From NCBI GenBank assembly GCA_017998095.1, contig JAGODU010000127.1, forward strand, positions 1 to 11,836: a stretch of 11,836 bases of DNA, in the 5' to 3' direction. This document shows, in pieces, positions 1-9,200 of this stretch. How positions within the stretch are numbered: the first letter of the stretch is position 1; the number at the start of each line of letters is the position of its first letter. Position numbers and translations under genes: made by a program. This DNA is from Prolixibacteraceae bacterium. Its GTDB lineage: Bacteria > Bacteroidota > Bacteroidia > Bacteroidales > Prolixibacteraceae. The notes below the pieces were generated by a model, which was not told where the DNA came from, made no database searches, and was given only the letters and a program-made list of their open reading frames with translations.

Positions 1-57
1 TGCATCTTCAGCGATCAGAATCATCAAGCCTGCAACAAACTCATTCAGTAAAACCAT
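1..57 (-). CDS. Possible N-terminal start of a minus-strand gene (partial)
   Basis: On the minus strand an ATG at 57 opens a frame of 19 codons that runs off the window edge. The peptide begins MVLLNEFVAGLMILIAEDA, with ordinary codon choice and a hydrophobic middle. An in-frame stop lies just upstream (78-76), so 57 is the only ATG available. No clear Shine-Dalgarno sequence precedes it, and the fragment is too short to assign to a family. The plus strand is also open in one frame here (up to about 118), so the call is tentative. If real, the gene diverges from the promoter region near 114. Confidence 0.35.
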   Translation of the reverse strand, partial: MVLLNEFVAGLMILIAEDA

Positions 58-91
58 TGGGAGCCGCCCGTCCGCTTACATGGATACGCAC

Positions 92-142
92 CCTGTAGCT
101 TCGTCAGGGATAATATAATGCGTCAGGCGGTGAAAGACGCAT
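92..142 (+). promoter_or_regulatory. Candidate promoter with repeat elements before the RHH/DUF932 unit
   Basis: A perfect -10 hexamer TATAAT lies at 114-119, but nothing close to TTGACA lies 16-18 nt upstream, so it would be weak alone or activator-dependent. The heptamer CGTCAGG occurs twice, at 102-108 and 121-127, on either side of the -10 box. A 7-bp inverted repeat, ATGCGTC (118-124) and GACGCAT (136-142), covers the expected transcription start. Repeats placed this way are typical of operator sites. The first product downstream is a predicted ribbon-helix-helix protein, so autoregulation is a reasonable inference, not shown. Confidence 0.4.
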
Positions 143-188
143 CTCCCATACTTCAATTTCACAATAAACTTAACCAAAGGAGGTTTGA

Positions 189-443
189 ATGAACTTCACG
201 CCGGAAATCAGTTTGGAGTCCTATTACATTTTGCAAAGAATAGCCTGGGGGATGCGTATGCCGGCTTCAGTGGTGATGGATATAATTTTGAGAATCGCGC
301 CGCTGATTATTGATCGGGAAAAGATCTGTGAGGACTGCATGAGCAAAAACATCTGCCGGAATTGCCCCTTCAGTTTGGAAAACCACAAATGTTCCAACGA
401 TTTGATTCAGAAAGTCATGAAGAAAGGAGAAACAGACTCATGA
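189..443 (+). CDS. Small predicted ribbon-helix-helix protein with C-terminal cysteine cluster
   Basis: This 84-residue protein has an excellent ribosome binding site (AAAGGAGG, 176-183, 5 nt before ATG). Residues 5-36 read as a short strand (EISLES) followed by two helices, with a pattern like RIAWGMRMPASVV. This fits the ribbon-helix-helix (CopG/Arc-like) DNA-binding fold. Residues 47-68 hold five cysteines (47, 50, 56, 59, 68) spaced C-x2-C-x5-C-x2-C-x8-C, suggesting a zinc knuckle or, less likely, an Fe-S site. It overlaps the DUF932 gene by an ATGA junction, so the two are probably translationally coupled. I do not recognise a named family. The RHH assignment comes from pattern reading and is moderately uncertain. 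A role as the unit's own regulator is inferred from the repeats in the upstream promoter region. Confidence 0.8.
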   Translation: MNFTPEISLESYYILQRIAWGMRMPASVVMDIILRIAPLIIDREKICEDCMSKNICRNCPFSLENHKCSNDLIQKVMKKGETDS

Positions 444-1363
444 GCATGAACACACTGGGAAATGTCTTTGACAAGGTGCATGAAATGTCGAAGACCTATC
501 ACGATAAATTTATTGAAGTTAAGGAGATAAGCTTTGAGAGCCTGGAAACAATCTGCATCAGCGATGAACCTCACAGATTGAAACCGATCGCGCAAATGTC
601 CATCTCCAACAGATTGGGAATACCGTTTAATTATCTGAGAAAGTGTCCGGCAGATATTCAGAGATTGAATCTTAACCACTGGTTGCTGCATGAAAAAAAT
701 GAGAAATTGTTTCTCAGATTCAATGGCAATGATGTCCGGGCTATATTTACTCCAAGATACATTCCCACGGATAATATTGAGGTGCTGGACAAATTGAAAT
801 CTCTGGATTATCCACCTGAGACCAGGGTGCAAAGTTATATCAGCGATGAGTTTATGATGGTTAATATTCCGGATGGAAAACAGAGCTTTACGGTCAGCGG
901 AGAAAGGATGACGCCGGGTATATCTCTGAGCAATTCGGAAGTGGGACTGGCATCATTGTCCATAGCGGCTTTTGTTTTAAGATTGGTCTGCACCAATGGC
1001 ATGATTTCCAAGACTCAGGTAAGCGCTTCTTATCGCCATGTATCCGGTAAGATCTTAAATGAACTCCCGGGAGTCTTTAACGAGATTTCCGGCGAACTGG
1101 GTAAAAAGAGAGACCAGTTCAGATTGTCCATTGAGAGCAGGGTTGAGCATCCGGAAATGACAATCGAGAGTTTTAACAGTCAGTTTCAGCTAACCAAGAC
1201 GGAGAAACACGCGGTGGAATGGGCGCTGGTATTGGAATATGGCCAGACGATGTTTCATGTCATAAATATCTATACCAAAGCGGCCCAACATCCGGAGTTG
1301 TCGGCGGATAGCAGGTATAAGCTCCAGAAGGTGGGTGGAACGATATTGGAGATGGTGAAGTAG
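440..1363 (+). CDS. DUF932 family phage/plasmid-like protein
   Basis: The frame is open from 362, but the best start is ATG 440. It lies 10 nt after AGAAAGGAGA (421-430) and overlaps the preceding stop as ATGA. The product is 307 residues. The family signature is clear: a block around GNDVRAIFTPRYIPTDN about one third in, and GISLSNSEVGLASL followed by RLVCTNGM in the second half. This is the DUF932 domain of 'phage/plasmid-like' proteins, found on plasmids, prophages and integrative elements and in relatives of E. coli YafZ/YfjQ. The biochemical role of the family is not established. There is no signal peptide or membrane segment, so it is probably cytoplasmic. The gene ends 25 nt before a strong terminator, which makes the 189-1363 pair a self-contained unit. 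Its main value here is as a marker of mobile-element backbone. Confidence 0.93.
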   Translation: MSMNTLGNVFDKVHEMSKTYHDKFIEVKEISFESLETICISDEPHRLKPIAQMSISNRLGIPFNYLRKCPADIQRLNLNHWLLHEKNEKLFLRFNGNDVRAIFTPRYIPTDNIEVLDKLKSLDYPPETRVQSYISDEFMMVNIPDGKQSFTVSGERMTPGISLSNSEVGLASLSIAAFVLRLVCTNGMISKTQVSASYRHVSGKILNELPGVFNEISGELGKKRDQFRLSIESRVEHPEMTIESFNSQFQLTKTEKHAVEWALVLEYGQTMFHVINIYTKAAQHPELSADSRYKLQKVGGTILEMVK

Positions 1364-1388
1364 GTTGTGAACTGATGAAAGAAAGATA

Positions 1389-1430
1389 GTCAGCATGGGT
1401 CTCCGAGAGGGATCTGTGCTGGCTTTTTTT
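1389..1430 (+). terminator. Rho-independent terminator after the DUF932 gene
   Basis: A 15-bp stem pairs 1389-1403 (GTCAGCATGGGTCTC) with 1409-1423 (GGGATCTGTGCTGGC). It includes five G-T wobbles and has a 5-nt loop, CGAGA. A run of seven T follows at 1424-1430. This is a textbook intrinsic terminator and isolates the left unit from the next gene. Confidence 0.82.
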
Positions 1431-1551
1431 GTTGGAAAACAAATTGACATCTAATTTTTCGTTATTTTTAAGATATTGGATATATTTATAAAAATACCTA
1501 TTAATAGAATTCCTTCCTACCAACCCCCCACCTTTTGTAGGCAATAGTTTC

Positions 1552-1580
1552 TTGACATACAAATACTCGTTTCTTATACT
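1552..1580 (+). promoter_or_regulatory. Strong sigma70 promoter for the Ada-repeat/MIT_C gene
   Basis: A perfect -35 box TTGACA (1552-1557) is separated by exactly 17 nt from TATACT (1575-1580), which differs from the -10 consensus at one position. Transcription should start near 1587, giving a leader of about 53 nt before ATG 1640. I see no obvious operator palindrome across the promoter, so expression could be constitutive. Confidence 0.8.
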
Positions 1581-1639
1581 TCTCCCCGCAAGAAGAAAGA
1601 TACTATTAAAGACAGACAAACGCAAAAGAGGTCAGTCCA

Positions 1640-2764
1640 ATGAGACAAGACAATGTAACTTGTAACTTTCCCATATATCACAAACCTAATTGCCACACCC
1701 TCAGAAATGCAAACAGCAGGAATTTAAAGAACTTTCAATCATGGGAAGCAGCGGTAGCAGAAGGCATGAAACCTTGTGGGGTGTGTAACCCCACCTTCTT
1801 TGCGATGAAGGAAGAGGTTTTAATTGGTAATGTCTACACATATCACCGACCCGATTGTCATATACTGAACAATGTAGATCGTCATCGTTTAACGAAATTT
1901 CAATCATGGGAAGCAGCGGTAGCAGAAGGCATGAAACCCTGTGGGGTGTGTAAACCAACCTTCTTTGGGAGACGGGGCGGGGAAGTACTTGCTGGCATCT
2001 ATGCATACCACCTACCATATTGTCCTTTGCTTAAACATATGCATCCCATGTATTTGGAAAGGTATTCATCATGGAAGGAGGCTGAAGATCAGCGCAAATG
2101 GCCGTGTAAATTATGCTGTCCTTCTCTAACCCCTATAAAAAAATCTTTACCAGCGATCGCGGTTGCGAATGTTGATGGTACTTCACCAATTGTAGATACG
2201 GAAAAAGAGCCTAAAATAGCAAATGTAGTTTCGACTAAGGAATTTATTCCTGAAAAAGACGTGTCGGTGGAAATTGTCCAACCGTCAGAGCCGTTCCAAG
2301 GCCACTTGACTATTTCTGAAGATGCCCGTGGTTGGAGTTATCGTCGTATATTTGCCAAACACTTAAAAGGGGCACGAAGAATTACTGTCAAGGATCCTTA
2401 CATCCGAATTAAATATCAGATGCAAAACCTTGTAGAATTTCTTCAAATGGTCAAGGAAGGTTTGCGTGAAGGGGATAATGTTGAAGTTCATCTGGTAACG
2501 CAATCTGATCCCAACACATGTGAACAGCAATCAGACTTTCTCAACAAAATTAAGGAATCATATACTAATTCTAACGTGCGTCTTTCTTGGGAGCTGCAAA
2601 ACTTTCATGCTCGCAGTGTGGAAACCAACACAGGGTGGAGGATATCCATGGATCGTGGTCTCGACATGTTCCAAAAGTATGAAGGTGGTCAGTTCTCACT
2701 CGAAGCCCGTAGCCAAGAAGCCCGAAAGATGAGGGGTGCTGAGATCACTTACATGAAGAGATAA
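1640..2764 (+). CDS. Triple Ada-like zinc-binding repeat protein with MIT_C (MITD1 C-terminal, PLD-like) domain
   Basis: This 374-residue protein starts at ATG 1640, after AGAGGT (1627-1632). Residues 10-162 hold three repeats, each with H-x3-C, 27 residues, then C-x2-C: H14/C18/C46/C49, H69/C73/C101/C104 and H124/C128/C156/C159. The period is exactly 55 residues. The repeat (YHxPxC ... SWxxA ... PCxxC) resembles the Ada metal-binding motif often found at the ends of thermonuclease-like proteins, so each copy probably binds one zinc. A variable linker (about 165-215) follows. Residues 219-374 match the C-terminal domain of eukaryotic MITD1 (MIT_C, a phospholipase D-like fold without the usual catalytic pair). 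Landmarks are RGWSY, KDPYIR, NLVEF, EQQSDF and GWRISMDRGLDMF. In eukaryotes this domain binds membranes. Its bacterial role is unclear, and nucleic-acid binding is possible. The gene is monocistronic and lies beside a defence operon, so a sensor or effector role in conflict is an inference. Confidence 0.92.
   Translation: MRQDNVTCNFPIYHKPNCHTLRNANSRNLKNFQSWEAAVAEGMKPCGVCNPTFFAMKEEVLIGNVYTYHRPDCHILNNVDRHRLTKFQSWEAAVAEGMKPCGVCKPTFFGRRGGEVLAGIYAYHLPYCPLLKHMHPMYLERYSSWKEAEDQRKWPCKLCCPSLTPIKKSLPAIAVANVDGTSPIVDTEKEPKIANVVSTKEFIPEKDVSVEIVQPSEPFQGHLTISEDARGWSYRRIFAKHLKGARRITVKDPYIRIKYQMQNLVEFLQMVKEGLREGDNVEVHLVTQSDPNTCEQQSDFLNKIKESYTNSNVRLSWELQNFHARSVETNTGWRISMDRGLDMFQKYEGGQFSLEARSQEARKMRGAEITYMKR
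1733..1953 (+). repeat. Near-identical 56-bp direct repeats inside the Ada-like repeat region
   Basis: Positions 1733-1788 and 1898-1953 are 56-bp copies that differ at one base, a synonymous CCT/CCC proline codon. They are 165 bp apart, which equals the 55-residue protein period. The sequences on either side of each copy are much more diverged, and the third protein repeat shows no such DNA identity. This indicates recent duplication or gene conversion between repeats 1 and 2, and the locus may be able to expand or contract. Confidence 0.9.
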
Positions 2765-3022
2765 ACAGAAATCCTGATTTTTTAACTGCTCATTACCGAA
2801 ACTAAAAGGTGCTATAAAGAAATATAAGCTTTAAAAATAAAACATTGTTTCCATAATGCATATTTTCTTGAAAATACTGATTATTGCAAAATCAATATAC
2901 GTGACATGCTTTTTCATTGAAAATTGTTTTTTATCATTGATTTTAAAGTCTTGATGCTTTAGTCTTTTTTTCATTTTCGGGTCGGCTTAAGAAACATACA
3001 ATATGGATATTAAAGGAATGAT
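2765..3022. other. AT-rich intergenic spacer before the defence operon
   Basis: No credible gene lies in this 258-bp, strongly AT-rich spacer. It contains a perfect 9-bp inverted repeat, AAAATCAAT (2888-2896) and ATTGATTTT (2936-2944), enclosing a 13-nt palindrome, TTTTCA-T-TGAAAA (2911-2923). These are possible operator sites for the operon starting at 3023. A -10-like TACAAT lies at 2997-3002, but no good -35 box is correctly spaced from it, so the operon promoter is not resolved. I see no convincing terminator after the gene ending at 2764. Confidence 0.4.
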
Positions 3023-6000
3023 GTGACCACAGACCTGACATTTATCACCAACGAAAAAGGAAAACATCTCAAAGAGCGTTTTGAAGTATTGATTAAAGAC
3101 TCGAAGTTGTTTGATTGCCTGGTCGGCTATTTCTACACCAGCGGCTTTCATGCAATATATAAAGCACTCGAAAATACGGAAAAAATCAGAATTCTCATTG
3201 GTATCAGCACTAATAAACAGACTCACGATTTATTAAATGCTGCGCGTGAAGAGCAGCAACAGTCTCTCCAATTTTCCCATGCCGAAACGAAAAAAGAAAT
3301 TGAAGGTATGATTGAAAAAGAAATGGAAGAATCTACGGATAGTCGTCCAGTTGAGTCAGGTGTTGTTAAATTTATTGAATGGATTCGCAGTAAAAAACTG
3401 GAAATCAGGGCATATCCTTCGCAAAATATTCACGCCAAACTCTATATTATGAGCTTTAACGATGGTGACAGAGATGTTGGCCGCGTTATTACCGGCTCCA
3501 GCAACTTAACACAAGCCGGATTGGTTGATAATCTGGAATTTAACGTAGAGCTGAAAAACAGCGCCGATCATGAATTCGCCAAAATGAAATTTGAAGAACT
3601 CTGGAAGGATTCCGTTGATGTCAGCGAAAAATACATACAGACAATTGAAGATAAGACTTGGCTCAAACAAAACGTAACTCCTTACCAGTTATATTTAAAG
3701 CTTCTGTATGAATACTTTAAAGACGAGCTAAGCCAATCGGATGAAATGTTTGCCAAGTATTTGCCTGAACAATTCATGAAGCTGGAATATCAGGAACAGG
3801 CGGTATTAAACGCCAAGAAAATACTGGAAGAATACGGCGGAGTTTTTGTTTCAGACGTAGTGGGCCTCGGTAAGACCTATATTGCCACATTGTTGGCCGG
3901 GCAGATAGATGGTCGGACTCTGGTTATTGCACCGCCGATGCTTCTGGAAAGAGATAACCCCGGTTCATGGAGAAACGCTTTTTCTGATTTTCGTATTCAT
4001 GCCGATTTTGAATCCATCGGCAAGCTGGATGATGTTCTGAGTAGAGGCACGGAAAAATACCAGAACATCATAATTGATGAAGCTCACCGTTTCCGTACAG
4101 AATCAAACATTACTTATGAAAAACTGGCGGAAATATGCCGGGGAAAAAGGATTATTCTTGTCACGGCAACACCCTATAATAATTCGCCTAAAGACATTTT
4201 AAGCCAGATTAAGCTTTTTCAAAAGACAAAGAAAAGCACCATTCCTAATTTGCCCGATCTGGAATCTTTTTTCAGTAAGCTCGACAAGAAACTAAAAAAT
4301 TTAGACCGCCAGCGCGATCATGCCGAATATATCCGCACAGTAAAAGAAAATGCCCTGGAGATTCGGGAAAAAGTTCTCAAGTATTTAATGGTGCGTCGCA
4401 CCCGGACAGAAATTGCCAACTATTTTGGCGCTGACTTAAAGAAACAAAACCTGAAATTCCCTGATGTGGAAAATCCGGAACCTCTCTTCTATGAATTAAA
4501 CGAAGCAGAAGATGAAGTCTTCAGTATAACCATTGAGCTGATTTCCAAGAAATTCAAATACGCCCGCTACATGCCGATGTTGTATTACACCGGCAAAGTT
4601 GACCAATTGGAAGAACAAGCCCAAAAAAATATGGGCAAATTTATGAAGATTTTGCTGGTCAAAAGGCTGGAGAGCAGTTTCTTTGCTTTTAAAAACTCAG
4701 TAGACAGATTCATTTATTCTTATGAAATGTTTATTCGGGAATTTGACAAAGGTAATGTTTATGTCAGTAAAAAGCACACAAACAAAATATTTGAGCTTCT
4801 GGAAAATGACGATGATGCTGCTATTCAAAAACTCATTGATCAAGAAAAGGCGGCAAGATATAGCAGTGCGGAATTCCGCGCCGATGAGGAAAAGAATTTT
4901 CCTGCCGATCTGAAAAGCGATCTGGAAATATTGCAGCAGATAAAAATATTGTGGCAGAAGGTAAACAGAGACCCGAAACTTATCAAATTTTTACAGGAGC
5001 TTGGACGAGATAAGACTCTTAAAGATAATAAACTCATAATTTTTACCGAATCCAAAGAGACAGCCGAATATCTGGCAATAAATATCAACGAGAAATTTCC
5101 CGATTCTGCCCTTTGCTATACAGGTGGGTCAGGCGAGGGTATCCGCGATATTGTCATTAAAAACTTCGACGATAAAGCACGCCATCCCGAAAATGATTAC
5201 CGCATATTGGTTTCTACAGAAGTGCTTTCCGAAGGTGTCAATCTGCACCGCTCCAATGTCGTTATTAATTATGACATTCCCTGGAACCCAACGCGGATGA
5301 TGCAACGCGTAGGACGTATTAACCGCCTCGATACTAAATTTGACAAGATTTATACTTTCAATTTCTTTCCGTCTCAGCAGGGCAATGATGAAATAAAACT
5401 TCGAGAATCAGCAGAAGCCAAGATTAATGCCTTTTTAACTTTGCTGGGCGGCGATGCGGCGCTTTTAACAGAAGGTGAGCCGGTAGGTTCGCATGAATTA
5501 TTTAACCGGTTAGTGTCGAAGAAAACTCTTACCGGCGAGGATGAAAACGAACAAAGTGAACTAAAATATCTGCAAGTGATTAAAGAGCTACGCGACAAAG
5601 AGCCGGACTTGTTTGAACAGATAAAACACCTTCCTAAAAAAGCTCGCACAGCAAAAACAAAACAGGAACATGAAAAGTCGCTAATTACTTACTTCCGGCG
5701 TGGCAAGCTCCAGAAATTTTTTGCCGCCACAGAAAAAGGCGAAGCTCAGGAATTGGATTTTCTGACCGCCGCAAGTATTATCGAAAGCGACATGGAGGAA
5801 AAGAAACAAAAATTGCCGGAAGTGTTCTATGATTTGCTGGATAAAAACAAAGAATCCTTTATTTACGCCACAACTGAAGAAATTCTGGAGCAGCATAGAA
5901 AGCGAGGCAGTGACAGTGCAATACAAGTTTACAGAATTTTAAAAGCAACACTGAAAAACACTAAGCAATTTACCGATGATCAGGAATTATATATCAAAAA

Positions 6001-6232
6001 AGTATATAGCCAGCTTGAAGAAGGAGGCCTGCCCAAGCAGACGACAAAAGAAACGCTGGCCGCTCTCAATAAATTAAAAACTGAACTGGTCAATCCCTTT
6101 AAAGTACTGGCCATCCTCCAAATGCACATACCGGAGAGGCTGCTGGAAGCTCATTATGCAGAGCAAAATCCGCAGGTGTCCGGAAAACGGGAAGTTATTT
6201 TATCGATGTATCTAACTACAGGTGAAGAATAG
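3023..6232 (+). CDS. PLD-nuclease/SNF2-like DEAH helicase, putative restriction translocase subunit
   Basis: The start is GTG 3023, with AAAGGA (3012-3017) 5 nt upstream; the product is 1069 residues. Residues 30-180 form a phospholipase D-like nuclease domain with IHAKLY (H137, K139) and GSSNLT (158-163). This is a single HKD-type half, so a dimer would be needed for an active site. Residues 250-400 are the first helicase lobe: Walker A GLGKT (281-285), Walker B DEAH (352-355) and motif III TATPYNN (381-387). The second lobe carries STEVLSEGVNL and QRVGRINRLD at about 728-768 (motifs V and VI). The remaining 300 residues are charged, helical and without a recognised domain. PLD-helicase proteins of this kind accompany adenine methyltransferases in restriction and DISARM/BREX-like loci. 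The next gene is such a methyltransferase and overlaps by 1 nt. The likely role is ATP-driven translocation along DNA and cleavage of unmodified invading DNA. Substrate and cleavage mode are unproven. Confidence 0.93.
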   Translation: MTTDLTFITNEKGKHLKERFEVLIKDSKLFDCLVGYFYTSGFHAIYKALENTEKIRILIGISTNKQTHDLLNAAREEQQQSLQFSHAETKKEIEGMIEKEMEESTDSRPVESGVVKFIEWIRSKKLEIRAYPSQNIHAKLYIMSFNDGDRDVGRVITGSSNLTQAGLVDNLEFNVELKNSADHEFAKMKFEELWKDSVDVSEKYIQTIEDKTWLKQNVTPYQLYLKLLYEYFKDELSQSDEMFAKYLPEQFMKLEYQEQAVLNAKKILEEYGGVFVSDVVGLGKTYIATLLAGQIDGRTLVIAPPMLLERDNPGSWRNAFSDFRIHADFESIGKLDDVLSRGTEKYQNIIIDEAHRFRTESNITYEKLAEICRGKRIILVTATPYNNSPKDILSQIKLFQKTKKSTIPNLPDLESFFSKLDKKLKNLDRQRDHAEYIRTVKENALEIREKVLKYLMVRRTRTEIANYFGADLKKQNLKFPDVENPEPLFYELNEAEDEVFSITIELISKKFKYARYMPMLYYTGKVDQLEEQAQKNMGKFMKILLVKRLESSFFAFKNSVDRFIYSYEMFIREFDKGNVYVSKKHTNKIFELLENDDDAAIQKLIDQEKAARYSSAEFRADEEKNFPADLKSDLEILQQIKILWQKVNRDPKLIKFLQELGRDKTLKDNKLIIFTESKETAEYLAININEKFPDSALCYTGGSGEGIRDIVIKNFDDKARHPENDYRILVSTEVLSEGVNLHRSNVVINYDIPWNPTRMMQRVGRINRLDTKFDKIYTFNFFPSQQGNDEIKLRESAEAKINAFLTLLGGDAALLTEGEPVGSHELFNRLVSKKTLTGEDENEQSELKYLQVIKELRDKEPDLFEQIKHLPKKARTAKTKQEHEKSLITYFRRGKLQKFFAATEKGEAQELDFLTAASIIESDMEEKKQKLPEVFYDLLDKNKESFIYATTEEILEQHRKRGSDSAIQVYRILKATLKNTKQFTDDQELYIKKVYSQLEEGGLPKQTTKETLAALNKLKTELVNPFKVLAILQMHIPERLLEAHYAEQNPQVSGKREVILSMYLTTGEE

Positions 6233-9200
6233 TGGATAAACTACAGGCGCAAAGAATCGTTCAAGAAATATTGGGTGCCCCCTTTGACAAATCAGCTTTC
6301 ATAAAACTGACTAAGGAATTGTTTAATGAGATAGATGAAACCAAAGCCTTTCATGCCCGCGGTTATGTACCGGAAGCATACAAAAAATATGTCAAAACTT
6401 ATGAACGCCTTGCCACCTATACCGACCCGGATGATTTAAAAATCGATATTCTCATTGTTTACCTGCAAAATGAAACAACGCTGGAAAGAGCGCGTACCAG
6501 TCAGCGCAATTTTATTGCGCATTATCTCAAAGATCGTGGTCAGAAAGATGCCGGGCTGGTTGCTTTTGTCTCTCCCGATCTTACCGACTGGCGCTTTTCG
6601 CTGGTGAAAATGGATTATAAAATTGACGAAAAAGGCAAGGTCAAGGATGACTTTACACCTGCCCGCCGCTGGTCTTTTCTTGTCGGGGCAAATGAAAATA
6701 GCCATACCGCCCGAAGCCGCCTTGCTCCGCTTATATTAGATGACACCCATAATCCTACACTAGCCGAACTGGAAGAAGCATTTAATATTGAAACTGTTAC
6801 GAAAGAGTTTTTCACTGAATACCGTGACTTGTTTATCCGCGTCAAAGAAGCGTTGGATCATATTGTTAATGCCGATCTCAAAATAAAAAACAACTTCACG
6901 CAAAACGGCGTCAATACAGTTGATTTTGCTAAAAAACTGCTAGGGCAAATCATCTTTCTCTACTTTCTGCAAAAGAAAGGTTGGTTTGGCGTAGGGCGCG
7001 ATGCAGATTGGGGCACCGGTTCCAAGCAATTCTTGCGGGAACTCTTTGAAGAAAAACACGGAAGTTACAAGAATTTTTTCAACGATATTCTGGAGCCGCT
7101 GTTTTATGATGCGTTGCGTATTGATCGCAGCCACGACGATCACTATTACAGCCGCTTCAACTGTAAAATCCCTTTCTTAAACGGTGGCCTTTTCGACCCC
7201 ATGAATAACTATGATTGGGTGCATACAGATATACTTATACCCAATGAATTATTTTCCAATAAACACAAAACAGCAAAAGGCGATACGGGCAGTGGCATTC
7301 TGGATATTTTCGACCGGTACAATTTCACTGTCAAAGAAGATGAACCGCTGGAAAAAGAAGTCGCCATTGATCCGGAGCTTTTGGGTAAAGCCTATGAAAA
7401 ATTTAACGCCATCCGCCCCGATAATTTTGCCGAATATCAAAAAGCGCTGAAAAGCAGCAAGAAAGGTGAAGAAAGTAAATTTAACAAACAGTTTGGCGTC
7501 TACTATACCCCGCGGGAAATCGTTCATTACATGTGCCAGCAAAGCCTTATCAATTATTTGCATAACGAGTTCAACGGCGGAATGACAACCTATGAAAAGC
7601 CCGGCATCAAACAAACTGATCTGCTGGGTAATGTGGGCAAAAGCGGTCAGCTTGATTTGACGATTGAACACAAAGAAAAACCGGCTATCCCCAAAGACGA
7701 CATTGAAAAATTAATTCATTATGGTGAGCGGATAACGGAAATTGAAGCAATAGCAGTTGCCAAAGAAGAAAATATCAGCGCTGGAAAACAAAAAAGCACG
7801 AAAGCAAAATCGTTTTTATCCGAAAGTATCCGTAGCAATGCTCAAAAAATTGATGAAAAGTTGTCCTCAATAAAAGTTTGCGATCCGGCTATCGGCAGCG
7901 GCGCTTTTCCCGTGGGCATGATGAATGAAATTGTCCGGGCGCGTAATGTGTTGAGCAACTTCATTAAGGGAAATGACCGGTCTTCTTATCGCTTCAAGCG
8001 TGAATGTATAGAGAACTCGCTTTACGGCGTGGATATTGACTCCGGTGCTGTGGAAATTGCCAAACTGCGTCTCTGGCTTTCGCTAGTTGTGGATGAAGAC
8101 GACATCAAGCAAATTAAGCCTCTGCCAAACTTGGATTATAAAGTTGTCTGTGGCAATTCATTAATAGGTTTTCCTGCGGGATGGGATTCGCCTGCTGCAA
8201 AAGAAATTGAATCTCTTAAACACGATTATTTCAGTGCAACCAATCCGACAAGAAAAAAAGAACTGAAAAAAATAATTGATAGTAAAATTGATGACAGGTA
8301 CAAAAACTCATTAAAAACTTTTGGTTACGATATTAAATTTGATTTTCGTACTGCATTCTCGGAAGTATTTCATGAGAAGGGCGGGTTTGATGTGATAATA
8401 GCTAATCCACCATATGTGCTAGGACGTGAAACGTTTTCAAAAGAGCTGAAACAATATATTAAAAAAAATTATCATGCATTTGGAGGTAAATACGATCTAT
8501 ATATTTACTTTACTGAAAAAGCGATTTCACTATTAAAGACCAGTGGCACAGTGACATACATTATTCCAAATACTATTCTTGCCAATGAAAATGCAGCTCG
8601 ACTTCGCAAGTTAATCCTTGATAAGACGCAATTAAATATTATTCGTGTATTTGATAAAATGATTTTTTTTGAGGCACAGGTAGAAAGTGTAATTATCGAA
8701 ATCTGTAATAAGCAACCAACCGAAGAAATGGTAACGGTGCAAACCGGACGGATTATTCAAGAAGTACATCAAAATGTTTTCGGCAAGAATAAGGATTTTC
8801 GTTTCAACATTTATTCAAGTTCAACGACTGAAAGTTTGATTGACAAAATAATTAAGCAATCTGAGCCTCTTGGCAATTTATCTGATATTTGTATTGGTAT
8901 TCAACTAGGGGGTAGTTCAGGACACGATACAAAAGATGATTTTATATCTAATATTCAAAAAAATCGAACATTCAAAAAAGTCCTAGACGGGAAAGATATA
9001 AATTTTTACTCAACTGAATGGTATTGCAAATATGTACGATATGGTAACTGGCTACATCGAAAACGTGATGAAAAATATTTCTTGAATCTAAAAATTATGA
9101 TACGTCAAATTGGAGCTGTGCCTGTTGCCACCTATGATGAGGAAGGATATTATACCCTCAACACGATTTATAACTTAATAAATTCAAGCGATTATTCCTT

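Noticed and set aside
362..439. Upstream extension of the DUF932 protein to ATG 362
   Set aside because: The extra 26 residues would overlap the preceding gene, lack a ribosome binding site and show no family similarity. ATG 440 has a good site and an ATGA junction.
1444..1473. Second promoter from TTGACA at 1444-1449
   Set aside because: The -35 box is perfect, but the sequence 16-18 nt downstream (around TTAAGA) is a poor -10 box. The pair at 1552-1580 is far better.
2769..2783. Terminator after the Ada-repeat/MIT_C gene (AAATC-CT-GATTT with T-run)
   Set aside because: The 2-nt loop cannot form a stable hairpin and the stem is A/T-rich.
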